This document shows, piece by piece, positions 51,601 to 61,400 of a stretch of 64,000 nucleotides of DNA (position 1 is its first letter; the number at the start of each line of letters is the position of its first letter). The translations under genes and the position numbers were made by a program. Origin of the DNA: Archegozetes longisetosus (lineage: Eukaryota; Arthropoda; Arachnida; Sarcoptiformes; Trhypochthoniidae). The stretch lies in the NCBI GenBank assembly GCA_018873245.2, contig JAEMBT020000006.1, positions 14,106,387 through 14,170,386 of the forward strand. The letters run 5' to 3'. The notes below the pieces were generated by a model. The model was not told where the DNA came from and ran no database searches. It saw only the letters and a program-made list of their open reading frames with translations.

Positions 51601-54169
51601 CAAATCCTGGAAGAGCAGATAGACAATGTGAATCTTCTTAATACTCAATTTGATGTAAGTTGTCCACATATTTTCTTGTTGCCTATGATTTTTTTTCAAT
51701 AGCTGAGCCAACCGCTCGAAATAATCTCAATCCTATTTTCAGTGTGTGTACAGTTATTAATAGTTACTTATAAGTCTGAAGCCTTTGTATTGCTATCTAT
51801 TTGTGTTATAGAGACTAGAGTTTACTATCGATGAACCTAAATCATGCGAGTATGGAATAATGGCAGATAATGTCAATAAGAATCGGTGCAGTCACGTAAT
51901 ACCATGTAAGACAAGTTAATCGCTTTACTATACTATGATAAATTAATTCCTTTAATAATAATCTTCACTTAACTTCTCTTTTATACAACTATTACTTTAA
52001 TAAGTCTTAAGTCTGTTGCGGTAATAATTTATACAATCACTAAAAGCAGATAGTATTTAAAGAAAGTATATAAATATGTTTTCATTCACTGGATGTGTGT
52101 GGAGTCGTTTAACTGAGCCCTTTTTCAAGTTAAAAGTGGTTCAATATTAGCTCGAGTGATAAATTATATACGTTGATCCCAAGGAAAGTCCGGTTATGTG
52201 TGGCGATCAATATCGAAGGACAGCGACAGCACATATCAGCTTTAAAATATAAAACTATGACTTACGTCGAGAACAAAGAATTTGAAGCAAACATCAAATC
52301 TAATACTGTAGTGAAAATGTGTTAATGCCTAGACTTGACATCTTCAAAATATGACAACGATCATTCTAAGACATACGAACTACTTCTTGTGTTACAGTTG
52401 AAGCTTTAAATCTTTTTCAGCTCGTAGTTTGATTAATATTGCACCTAAACTTTGAAAAACATAGATTCAGACTCATATATATGGTTGAAAAATGATAAGA
52501 AAACAATGGAATTAAGTTCCTAATTAAGAACTAATAGCCGAAAAAATGAGTGCAGTATTTATTACGTTCAAAATGAGAAATTACAGTTATTAAAAGGGCA
52601 TAACTCTTAATGAGTTAACTTTTAATTATTATTAATGCACACTTTGGATAATATTCGCAATCTTTAAGTGAACTCATATAAGATACTATACGAAAATGAT
52701 CGTTAAATTAGTTGAGAACTTAATTTGAAACATTTGATTTATTATTAATTGAACTGTAATTAGAAGTGATAAAGTTATGAGTAGTTAATGGTTAGGTTAG
52801 GGAAAATAAACTCAATTCTGAAAAGTTGACACACTGGTGAGTCTAGAAGATATTGTCAGTCAAGCGTAAGGGACTTAATCTGAAGAGAAAATTTACGAGA
52901 CATCTCTTAAATTACTAGATGTAACTTTTGTATGGTTGGCGTATAACTCATTTGATGTTTATATTTGATTCATTTCAGACGATATAAATCTCGTAATACT
53001 ACCAGCAAGTATTAACGAGGAGTCTAGATATATTAATGCTTCTCTCATTCAGGTAATCAAATATCTTACACTTTTCCCATATTTTACTAGTTATCAAAAA
53101 TTAATTAAACTTATCATTTCCTACAACCTCATACCCACTCTTTAATAAGTCTTATAAACCAATTCTAGTCGTTGGTATGACATTTAAGAAATTATATTTG
53201 CTTCTTAAGTGGATATCTAGTTCTCAACTTAATTCTTAATAGTATGGTTTTAGTTAGTGAGATCACGCTATTTTTCTCAGAATTACAACTTTTTATGCCA
53301 GCATTTTCTTTGATAACTGTCATAAGTGTTGAGCAACTTTTAGAAGAAGCGAATTCTTGTTGCATAGTTTGTATGCGTTGAACAGCTTCACTCTAATCCA
53401 ACGCATAAGTGTTTATACAGCACAACATCTTCAAATTAAAAGAACATCTCATCTTATAAAACACTAAAAAATCTTAATTACAGTAGTAATTACTAAACTA
53501 AACTAAACGTTACAGGGATATGATCGTCATTTAACATTCATTGCAACTCAAGATCCACTCCAGATAACAGTAAACGAATTCTTTTGCATGGTACGAAAAA
53601 CTTAACATAAATAAAGTGCTCAAAACTAAGTGGCAGCTAATGCAATCTAAAAATCATTTAATCATTAGGTATACGAACAGAATGTGTCACAAATAGTAAT
53701 GCTGTCACAAATGGACGATTTTTGTTACTGGCCTTTAGACGAATTTACATATAAGTCCTATTCTGTCAAACTCATTAGCAAAGAGTCCAATCAATTGAAC
53801 GAATCCTTAGTCAGGCGTCAATTGCTTATATCAAAGCTGTCGAACGTGATCGACAATCCACACACTGTGACTCACTATCAATTTATTCCATGGACTGATC
53901 AAATAGTACCGGAGACAACATTTCCATTAATCGAATTATGCGAAACCGTACTCGACAGCTATGAAACCAACTCTCCAATTCTTGTTCATTGTCGAGACGG
54001 ATCTCAAAGATCAAGTATTTTTATCTCGTTACTGAGTCTTATTCAGCAAATTAAAGTGGATAAAAGAGTGGATATCTTCCAGACTGCGCGATGGACTAAG
54101 CTGCAAAGATGTTCGACATTTGAACGCTTTGTAAGTTTGATTACCAAGTTGTATATTACTAAAACATAA
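19120..54169 (+). CDS. Ptp69D: receptor-type protein tyrosine phosphatase, Ptp69D-like
   Basis: Exons inferred: 19120-19210, 36534-36839, 40950-41528, 44748-45034, 45299-45601, 49018-50614, 51380-51654, 51812-51905, 52979-53052, 53516-53590, 53669-54169. All junctions are GT-AG and phases agree (1,1,1,0,0,1,0,1,0,0), giving about 1393 residues. Order: signal peptide, Ig (32-133), Ig (134-240), three FN3 (about 241-560), juxtamembrane ectodomain, membrane span (about 754-779), phosphatase D1 (about 840-1140), D2 (about 1150-1393). This matches Drosophila Ptp69D, a neuronal cell-surface phosphatase used in axon guidance. ATG 19120 is the first Met after an in-frame TAA at 19084, and its exon ends AAAG|GTATTT in the phase needed by the first Ig exon. 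That first join, across 17.3 kb, is the least certain. Confidence 0.85.
22414..22938. other. open island in intron 1, unassigned
   Basis: The plus strand 22666-22938 encodes 90 residues that start like a signal peptide (MRQSCALSLFAFLMFGLVAN) and continue with a fairly balanced composition. The minus strand over the same bases is also open (…FPTKTGTVAISSLLSAIKQF…, …KPNIKKANNERAQLCRIS), followed by another minus frame to 22414. Overlapping open frames with a local fall in A+T suggest a captured or decayed coding fragment. There is no recognisable domain, and no donor/acceptor pair makes either strand a convincing gene. Confidence 0.2.
29319..29542. mobile_element. palindromic MITE-like element A, TA-flanked
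   Basis: The left end reads TATAGGGTGTTTCATAAGT and the right end, reversed and complemented, TATAGGGTGTTTCATGAGT. Similarity continues inward for nearly the whole 224 bp (for example AGAATACAAATTAGA occurs in both arms), leaving a short centre. There is no coding capacity. TA at both ends fits a non-autonomous Tc1/mariner-type element. Confidence 0.85.
29546..29787. mobile_element. palindromic MITE-like element B, adjoining element A
   Basis: Left end TATAGTGCGTTCCCAAAG; right end reversed TATAGTGCGTCCTAAATG. The arms also share TTTACATTATTG-AAGCGC and CGAAGCAGAG / CAAAGCAGAG blocks over about 100 bp each. It has TA at its ends, is about 242 bp long, has no coding capacity, and starts three bases after element A ends. 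Confidence 0.85.
30022..30054. mobile_element. possible solo Tc1-like terminal repeat fragment
   Basis: GGGGCGACCAAAAAGTATTTGGACAA resembles the end sequence common in Tc1-type transposons (…CAAAAGTATTTGGAC…). I find no matching inverted end nearby, so this would be a degraded remnant. The family resemblance is from memory. Confidence 0.35.
30589..30646. repeat. (CT)29 microsatellite
   Basis: Uninterrupted CT repeat of 58 bases in intron 1 of the receptor phosphatase. Confidence 0.99.
31118..31249. repeat. inverted-repeat cluster
   Basis: ACCGCATTGTGACAC at 31118-31132 recurs in inverted form ending at 31249 (ACCGCATTGTGATAC on the minus strand). Inside, ATACTAGTG (31205-31213) and CACTAGTAT (31230-31238) form a perfect 9-bp stem with a 16-base loop, with ACCGC/GCGGT flanking. 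It may be the remains of a foldback element. Confidence 0.6.
31529..31657 (+). other. candidate cassette exon in receptor phosphatase intron 1
   Basis: A pyrimidine-rich acceptor (TTTACTTTTTATTCAG) is followed by 129 open bases and a consensus donor (GAAC|GTAAGT). The exon would be phase 1 to phase 1, so it could be inserted between exon 1 and the first Ig exon without changing frame, adding 43 residues (…NLFVRKSLFSNFSAVV…MMNTSRSRRSPNYSDLFFFDDE in two parts). The ATG at 31591 could alternatively begin a transcript without the signal peptide. There is no domain similarity and no proof that it is spliced. Confidence 0.3.
36840..40949 (+). other. receptor phosphatase intron 2
   Basis: A 4.1-kb phase-1 intron between the two Ig exons, GTAAGC to TTTTAATAG. 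It contains the foldback element at 38490-39008; otherwise no feature seen. Confidence 0.7.
38490..39008. mobile_element. foldback/MITE-like element, about 0.5 kb, with about 80-bp inverted ends
   Basis: The left arm (38492-38575) contains GGGCTATAGCAAAAACTATAAATGATAGAGACATCAAATTTTGTTGAGAAA in segments. The right arm read on the minus strand gives GGGTCTATAGCAAAATTATA, then AATAATAAAGACATGAAATT and TTGTCGACAAA. Outer ends are TACGAAGTTGGACA versus TACAGGGTTCGACA. The centre of about 350 bp has no coding frame. The arms have diverged more than those of the elements at 29319-29787, so it appears older. Confidence 0.75.
42657..42725. mobile_element. 69-bp palindrome with pogo/Tigger-like ends
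   Basis: Left CAGTAATTCCTGTTTATAGC and right, reversed, CAGTAATTATGAGTTATAGT. The inner parts also pair (AATTGCTGCCCCCTAGCG against its own complement). Ends of the form CAGT…TATAGCGAA are typical of pogo-type elements. It looks like two terminal repeats left with almost nothing between. Confidence 0.55.
43981..44060. repeat. polypurine tract
   Basis: About 80 bases with almost no pyrimidines on the plus strand, built from AGAACA and AGA units, within intron 3. Confidence 0.9.
45602..49017 (+). other. receptor phosphatase intron 5, no other feature seen
   Basis: A 3.4-kb phase-0 intron (GTAAGT to AAAATTTATAG) interrupting the third FN3 domain. Only short random-looking frames and A+T-rich sequence are visible. 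Confidence 0.65.
49714..51654 (+). other. membrane span and phosphatase domain D1
   Basis: The membrane span is TTILLCLISGIALILLIVIL followed by ILWLLIRR. D1 has KNRFASLKCYDQTRVRL (KNRY loop as KNRF), DYINANF, CAQGPVDSTVKDFWRMIYEY and VHCCAG-VGRSA with the catalytic Cys at about 1052 and Arg at 1058. It also has the Q-loop QTLNQY. The C-X5-R loop is split by a phase-1 intron (50615-51379) after its first Gly. The loop that normally reads WPD reads WRD (TATACGATGTGGAGAGAC), keeping the general-acid Asp but losing the Pro. The Cys after the catalytic Cys replaces the usual Ser. D1 therefore has most catalytic residues but may work at altered rate. Confidence 0.85.
50615..51379 (+). other. receptor phosphatase intron 6, no other feature seen
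   Basis: A 765-bp phase-1 intron, GTATGT to CTGTTTTGCAG, within the D1 phosphate-binding loop. Confidence 0.8.
51812..54169 (+). other. phosphatase domain D2
   Basis: Five exons from 51812. Motifs in order: NKNRCSHVIP-YD (KNRY equivalent, across a phase-1 intron), SRYINASLIQ, GYDRHLTFIATQDPLQITVN, VYEQNVSQIVMLSQ, HYQFIPWTDQ, ILVHCRDGSQRSSIFISLLS, VDIFQTARWTKLQRCSTFER. The HCRDGSQ core and the VDIFQ block closely resemble the second domain of CD45 (PTPRC). Unlike CD45, the Arg of C-X5-R is present (Cys about 1335, Arg about 1341). The Pro of WPD is Thr, and the Q-loop Gln residues are lost. The coding sequence ends at TAA 54167-54169, 30 codons after VDIFQ, with no extra tail. Confidence 0.85.
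51906..52978 (+). other. receptor phosphatase intron 8, no other feature seen
   Basis: A 1.07-kb phase-1 intron, GTAAGA to TTCATTTCAG, splitting the Tyr codon of the D2 PYD motif. Only A+T-rich sequence is visible. Confidence 0.8.
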
Positions 54170-54171
54170 GA

Positions 54172-54231
54172 AATAAATTTGGATACAACAGGGATAAATA
54201 TCCAACAGTTTAAGCCACTGTTGTTAATAAA
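54172..54231 (+). terminator. candidate poly(A) signals of the receptor phosphatase gene
   Basis: AATAAA occurs at 54172-54177, directly after the stop codon, and again at 54226-54231. The second leaves a more normal 3' untranslated length. Confidence 0.4.
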
Positions 54232-55069
54232 TAGCTAAACTCGTGCGACACGCGCTAACAGTACTTTTATATAAGACAAACTAGGATTAAGTAAAACTGA
54301 TTATTGACTACTACTCACTAAATCTATATAACAAAAATTGTTGGCGCGCGTAATCAATCTGACAGTTTGAACTTCTCTATAGTAATCGATACTGTATCCC
54401 ATAATTTTTCATTAATTTCATAAATACCGCTCTGCGGCACTAATAGAAAACTTATAACTCGTATAATTGGCTCGTATAATGAAAGATTTGTTCACTTTCA
54501 TTTTTTATAATCTTTCTTTAGTACTGGTGTTTTCTATTATTTTCTCATTCTGATGATTATTCTCACGATATGAATGAGCCAAAGCTCGATATGAATTAGA
54601 TTAATCAAAACAAGAAAGCTCTTTCACTATAAGCTCTATTTTTAGCGCAACTCCTCTAATAAATTATGAATATAGTGAAGCAATCGTTACTAAATGATGT
54701 ATTAGTTTGTAGAATGGCAAATGCATCAATTTTTTTAGAAAATATGAAAATAATCCTCAAGATTTGACTGTATTCTTATTTTTGTTTGTTTGATCTATAT
54801 ATAGGAAGAATACGCATTCCTATACAGCTGTGTTTTGGATTATATTGAGAGTAGAAATCTTTGCAATAACAGTGACGTTGTTTTATAACTAAAGTTAAGT
54901 CAACATTGAAGATAAAGAAGATTTTGAACGCCAAACTTGATCAAAAAAAAGAAGGGACACCAAAAGTGAAGTTCGACACCATTTATATGCACTTGATTTT
55001 AAAAGATGTTTCTTCTACTCTTTTCTCAACATAAGTTACAAAAATATGAGTTCTATATAAGAAAAGTAA
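54232..55069. other. intergenic, nothing seen
   Basis: A+T-rich sequence after the receptor phosphatase gene, with stops in all frames. Confidence 0.5.
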
Positions 55070-55403
55070 ACAATTTGTGATCGTGTTATCGTTGGGTGTC
55101 TTCTGAGTGATGATGACCAGCCATTCAGCAAACGGTAAGTCTGCTTGAACGGGTTATGAAGTTCTTACGCGTTCGAAAAAAGAGAGAAACCATAAGTTTG
55201 ATGCCTCCAGTTATGCTTTATGGCTGTATATCACATACAAAAAACTGAGTTTATGGCGTAGAAGCAGAAAAAATTTATTTTAAGAAAATATATATACTTT
55301 TTATATATGTTGGTAATGCTTTAGAAAGGAGCAGAGCTACACAGCAAAAATCAATATGTTTGCTATGCTTTCTATGCTTTCTCTATGGCATTTTAGATTG
55401 GAT
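55070..55403 (+). other. two short coding-like pieces with consensus donors
   Basis: Piece 1 (55070-55134) is open from a TAA and reads CDRVIVGCLLSDDDQPFSK, ending AAACG|GTAAGT. Piece 2 (55325-55403) follows an acceptor (AATGCTTTAG) and reads KEQSYTAKINMFAMLSMLSL then WHFRLD, ending GAT|GTAAGT. The phases agree (2/2) across a 190-bp intron. No further exon or start was found and I recognise no family. This could be the middle of an unrecognised gene, a pseudogene, or chance. Confidence 0.2.
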
Positions 55404-58400
55404 GTAAGTAAAAAAGGCAAGGTTCGTCCTGTCTTTCCACCAGTTTTGCCCATAACCCGATTGTATCGGCCATCTATCTCATCATCGTATCATTCATCAT
55501 GGGATACTATTGAAGTACATTTACTTTTTCGTATTATATTTATTGTGTATGCCTTACAATTGCACTAGTTTTTCATCTCCATAACACATGAATGGATCGC
55601 CACTTTGTGTTAGGCAGACCTGAATTTGTTGAGAACAGCTTCATTCATGATTTGTTGCTCTAATGCTATACTCGATTGTTAGACTTTTTCAAATTAAATG
55701 TATAGATAGACTGCTATTGCTATAGTAGTTTCTCTCACGTCAAACTCAAATACTTATTCGTTTTGCAAACATTATTTGCTATATTTTTCCCTTTTTGTTG
55801 ATTTATTTCTTATGGATTATGTAAACTTTGCTGTGCTTTTAAATACACAAAAGGTATTGAATTACTTTCGAGAAATATATTTTTGTTGTGATTCCATCAA
55901 AAGCTGTCATTTTGATGGTAAATATACATTTTCAGATTACAAGAATCGTATACCTGGAATCGGATATGTATATATTTAGTGTAATTTATTCACATCTCAC
56001 AATTCTGCCAATAGTGAAAAAATACCGAATTGTATTGAAAGTTGTGGTCATTCAATTTAAGCTTAACTTAAGTCTCAATTTTTTGTTTCTTAATGTACAG
56101 ACTTTTGCTTATATAAAAACAGAAAATTCTTGTTTTTAGACAAGTCTGAGCTTGTGCTCATCCCCTGGTTGAAATCTAGACTCCAATTGATCTGTCGATC
56201 TTTGATCAAAAACAAACATTCTTATGCAATTGCTCTGTTTTTATGAATAAGAATTAGCATAATATAGCAGTTCAGTAATACAGCAAACACTTGAATCTGA
56301 TGGAAAGCGTCGAACTTAATACTAGAGTAAACTGAATAGTCAAATAAAAAATCAAATTCAATTTATTCTCTAGGTTTTAATCTCTCAGAAATCGATGTTG
56401 CGCGAATAATATTTTGATTTAATGACTTTTACTTTTGTCGCGTAATAAAAAGCTTTCATACGTTATCCCTGTGCACCTCTCACAAAACTTGAAAATGATG
56501 AACACAGCAAATATTTATAAAGCAAATAATATCACACTTTAGTAGAGCTTTACAACTTCTTTATGGGCAAGAGTTGCGAAATCATTTGCATTCATTCATT
56601 CACTCATTCATTGATCTATTACAACACTTGTGAATTGCATTACAGCTCATAAATGGCTATTTATCTAAAATTCAGTTCTGATAGTCACGTATTGGTGTGT
56701 CAGTCGCAGCAATTGTGATGAGATACAACATTTATGTCATATGTATTGTGATGAATACATGCGAACATAAAGTTATTTGGTTTGATTCGCTAAAGGCATT
56801 TGAATGCGGAGTGTATTCTATTTATTTTAATGAGCTGATAGAGCAGTGAATGCGCGTCACCGATAAGCAAACCTATACCTGTAACGTGAAAGTTATCGCT
56901 TATACTTTAAAAATATGTAGATTCAGTTATCTCAGTTATCAAGTTAAATACTTTTATGTAAATCGAATTCAATTGAAAATAGGATCTTGTTATTTATTAC
57001 TGATTTGCCATGTGATAAAATATGACACATCATAAAAGTGCCATTATTGCCAACAGCAAAAAACCCCCCAACTCATTCACTATTGCAAACACGCATTACA
57101 TACATTTTTGTCAACTCATTCCTGTGGTGAGTCAAAGTATGCAAAAAACGTTTACGATTCCAAATCAATTGTAAGACATTGGTTTCTTTTATCACAGTTT
57201 AGAAATGCTTTAATCTGCTTTCGGATCATTTAGCAGAATAGAGAGATTTTAAGGTTTTTTGGCCCAATCTTCAGACATTAGTGACTTTTTTCTGTTAACC
57301 TGGAATTGATCGAAAGCCATGTTCTTCTTCCTCTTCAAATAATTGAATAATTGATGCGCTGATAATTTTTTAACCCTAAAGTGCTCGCAAATAGTAGAAA
57401 GAGCTTAAATTGCAAATGGTTTAAGAATAACATAAATAAATGTGGTTCTGCCTTGTCTTTGGTTTATTCATTAAAGTTTATCTTTGAGAAGCTGAGAACA
57501 TGGTAATCCTTTTTGTATAATTGTTATGTTCAGCTAACATGAATCATTTGTAATGCTTTCTTCATTCAGTTTTACTCTCCTTTCATCAGAACCACTGAAT
57601 AGAGGATAAAAAATAGTTTTTTTGCTTTTTTTTCACTTAATAAGATATTTTTGTTTACCTTTGACTAGTTTCAAAACCAAACCAAACTATACTTCGCTTA
57701 ATTAATGAGATATAATGTAAATATTTTGATCCTTATAAACTGAGTTTTTTGTCATTAAAATCTGGAGCTTTACAATTCTTAAGTTTTTATCAACTATTTT
57801 TCATTCTTTTCAAAGCCAATCGCAAAACCTATTTCTCAAACTGAAAAACCTAAAACATGTTTCGTGTAATTTACACTAAAATAGGTCTAACTTGAAAAGG
57901 TACATCAACTTTATAAAAGATCAAAAGATTAATGAAGATTTTGTTGAATTTAGTCTACTCAATGATCGATGTGTTGGTTGACAATAGAAAGAAAAACCAT
58001 CTACAAATTGAAGACAAAATTTAAGAAGTTCTCAATTAGACCAGATCAATATCAGTTATTAACGGCACAATAATGACAAATCAGTAAACCTTGTGGCAAT
58101 AACATATTTTTATCCTTCATATTGAATTCATTTTTGCGAAATAGCTTAAACTCAGTTGTATTTAATGGTTAAGGAAAATAAATTTTCATTGGAATACTTG
58201 ATGACTGAATAATTTACTGCCGTTTGCGTCGATCAAACTTTAGTTACGACCTTTGCATACACTTTAATGTAACGAAACCATCAATTGAATGAATATTTTG
58301 CTGCGACTACAGCTTTACAGTGAAATATTACCAATCAATAACTTATTATTTTGTGGTATCTTTTAGAGCCTTCATTGATGATGTTGTATCAGCGGTCGAT

Positions 58401-61400
58401 AACTCATTTCAGCTAAAGAGACACGTATTGAATGAGAAGAGATTTGGAAATCAATTTCCGTTCGCAATAATCATTATTGTCAGCAATATTTTGAAAATTA
58501 GGATGTTTTCTATAACTAAGAGTTTCATATTATTATCATAATGTATTTGATCTGTTTTAATCAAAAATCTGTTAAATGATCAAATTTTCTTTAATAAAAT
58601 ATTGTTTCATATGAAAGTTTTTGTTTTATCTTCAATTCTTGTAAGTAAACGAGCCATTAATGTATACAATTGTGAAACGTCTATCAATATTAACTAAAAC
58701 AAGAAAACTAAAGTTTCTTTTATGCTCTAAATGTTAAACAAAATTTTGGTCTAGATTTGATCAAATAAATATAGAGATATAGTGCGCTCAAAACAATCGA
58801 TTTATCTTAAGAAAGAGATGGAACAGTTGCAACAAAACTTTTCTACAATGAAAAAGACCATCTATTAGATGAATTCTAGCGTAATAATCAATTTAAGACG
58901 GAATCAATCTGTAATTTAAAGTTTTTATAACCGCAAAGCCAATGGTTCTCATTACTAGACCTTTTGTTTTACTTGCGATTCTTACTCATGCGTCACTTTG
59001 ATTTTGCCCAAAACTCTACAATTACCAAACTTAATAAAGATCTTAATTTAAATTTAAATTAACAAATAAATTTGAAAATGCCGAAAAATCATTGCTAAAT
59101 AAATGAATAATTGTTAAGTTTTGCCCATTCTATTTATGCTTAAACGCATTAAGTTGAAATTTGCCCAAATTTATCAATTTATAAAACAATCTTAAAGGTG
59201 ACAACTCATTCACACTGATTCAGGAACCGACGTTGACTTGCAACTTTTTAAATTTTCAACTTAATAGCAAGATTAATCGAGAAACTAGTTACTGATTTGA
59301 TACAAGTTTGCAAAAGAAGCATTAGCTTAATTTGAATTTTTATGCATATGATTAAATAACCGAAAATGGGAAAACTGACTCGAGCGTCAGATTATATTGT
59401 GTGAAATTATATAACACGATAAATATATTATGACTCTACAAAAAATGTTATTAAAGTGTTTATAACTGAAGGCAATGTAGTCCCATTGAGCTGAAACAGT
59501 CTGCAAATGACACTCAATTTTCGTCATTCTCTAATATTTTGCATAAAAATTGAACAAAAAATAATTGAGTAGAACAATAGAAAGTAGTGGATGTACGGGT
59601 TGAGAGGAGCGAGACTAATGCTAGTTTTGAGTATTGAGTGCGTCAACTTCTTATCAAAAGCCTCCAAGCTAAGTTCTATTACTTAAGAGTAATTATTTAC
59701 ATAATTTTTGTTATTAAGTTTTCTGTTATCGCTTTCTCATTATTTGTACAAAAAACGATTCAATAAAGATTAGATTGTTTTGCATTTATTAACAGATTAC
59801 AAAATTAGTTCCTATAGCAAAAACATAACTAAAAATATACGCCATTATCGAATGTATCTGAAAGTTGACCTAAAACTGATGAGAATATGAGATGATTGTC
59901 CGTGTCATTTGCCGGAAACGTTTCATTGAGTGAGTCAAGCGATTACCCCTTCTCTTACTTTTATGAAGTAATGAAAGGCTGCACAACAAATACTATTGCT
60001 TTCATATGTCATGGCTATGTTTCCAATGTAGCAAAATTGCTTCACTGTTCAAGCTTTTATTTTGTCCAATATTTTTATCCTTATATTGTCTTAGTATTCT
60101 ATTATAAACTTAGAAATATTTCTAGGGTTAAATTTGAAGACTTTGTAGCTTTGCTATGGTTAAAAAGATATTGAAATTATTTGATCAGACTAGAGGTGAT
60201 TGATGAAAAGACACTCAGTTAATTACAAATGCAGGAATACCTTGATCTAGTGAATGTCTAGGGACAGATAACTAACATTAGCTACTACGAGGCTCACTAT
60301 AAACAGGTTATTTAGTATTAGCTTACGCGTGCCGGCAACAGATTATTGCTTTCACTTTAACGACGATTCATTAAATAGTAGGTCCACTATGTCAAGGTAT
60401 TAATGTATATGTTATTTTGATTAATCGCTCGCAACAATAAAAAATGATTGATTTATCTATTGAACGTTTACATAAATATAGTGGTCTCGTGCAGTGGCAC
60501 TAAGCTCTTTGGAGATGGTTCGAGTTGCATTAGCATTTTATACCTAAAATACTTTCTTAACTAAGTAAAGCTTATCAAATATTGTTGGTCACTGTCATTT
60601 GCAACCGCAATATAACAACTGTGTTTAATGTTCTAATAATGTCTTTTGGTTTTAATTTAAAGCTTCTTCATCACTAACGTTCAAAATAAATCTTCAATAA
60701 ACTAAGGATATATATAGATCAACTTATTACTTGTCTTCTTCAATAAGAAGATCAAATATTTTACATTTTTGTATGCTTTGCTTCAATAATTCAATATTAA
60801 ATATCAGATATTATAAATTGCAAACAATAATGATATTCAAATTTCAATGAGAACACTCACATGCGATCAAAATTGTACGAAATTTTATATCTGAATCTTG
60901 GGCAAAATAGTATTATTTCATCTAGTATTCTGAGAAAATTGTTGCATTTTCAAGAGAATTATGTTCTCAATTCGATTAGATTGATCAGGAGTTGATTGAA
61001 ATTGCGATTCTGTGTAAACTAAACTGCAAAACATTTATTTAACTGAGTAAAAATTTGATTACCTTAATTGCAATATTTAATTATGTTGAGAAAAAACAGA
61101 AGTTTCTCTAAAAATGACTCTGCCTTGAGACCAAGCTGTCTTTTCAATTATGCTAGTAAACCTATCGTATACTTGAAAGACTAAAATTATTTATTAATTG
61201 AGAGAATTAAGAATATTCTCGAGAGAAAATAAACTCTGAACCATTTATCAGCAAAGTCTGTTATGACATAAGCCTTAACTTCTTAACTTTACTATCGCAC
61301 AAATTTATCTTTTGATTGATTAGTATTAATTCTTATACTTTTATCAAGTGCGTAACAGATGCTTCTCAGTTTCAATTCAAACCCAACAATTCTTCAGATC

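Noticed and set aside
59896..60174. Plus-strand frame of 92 codons starting with a GTG.
   Set aside because: No ATG, no recognisable domain, no splice context; possible chance frame in A+T-rich DNA.
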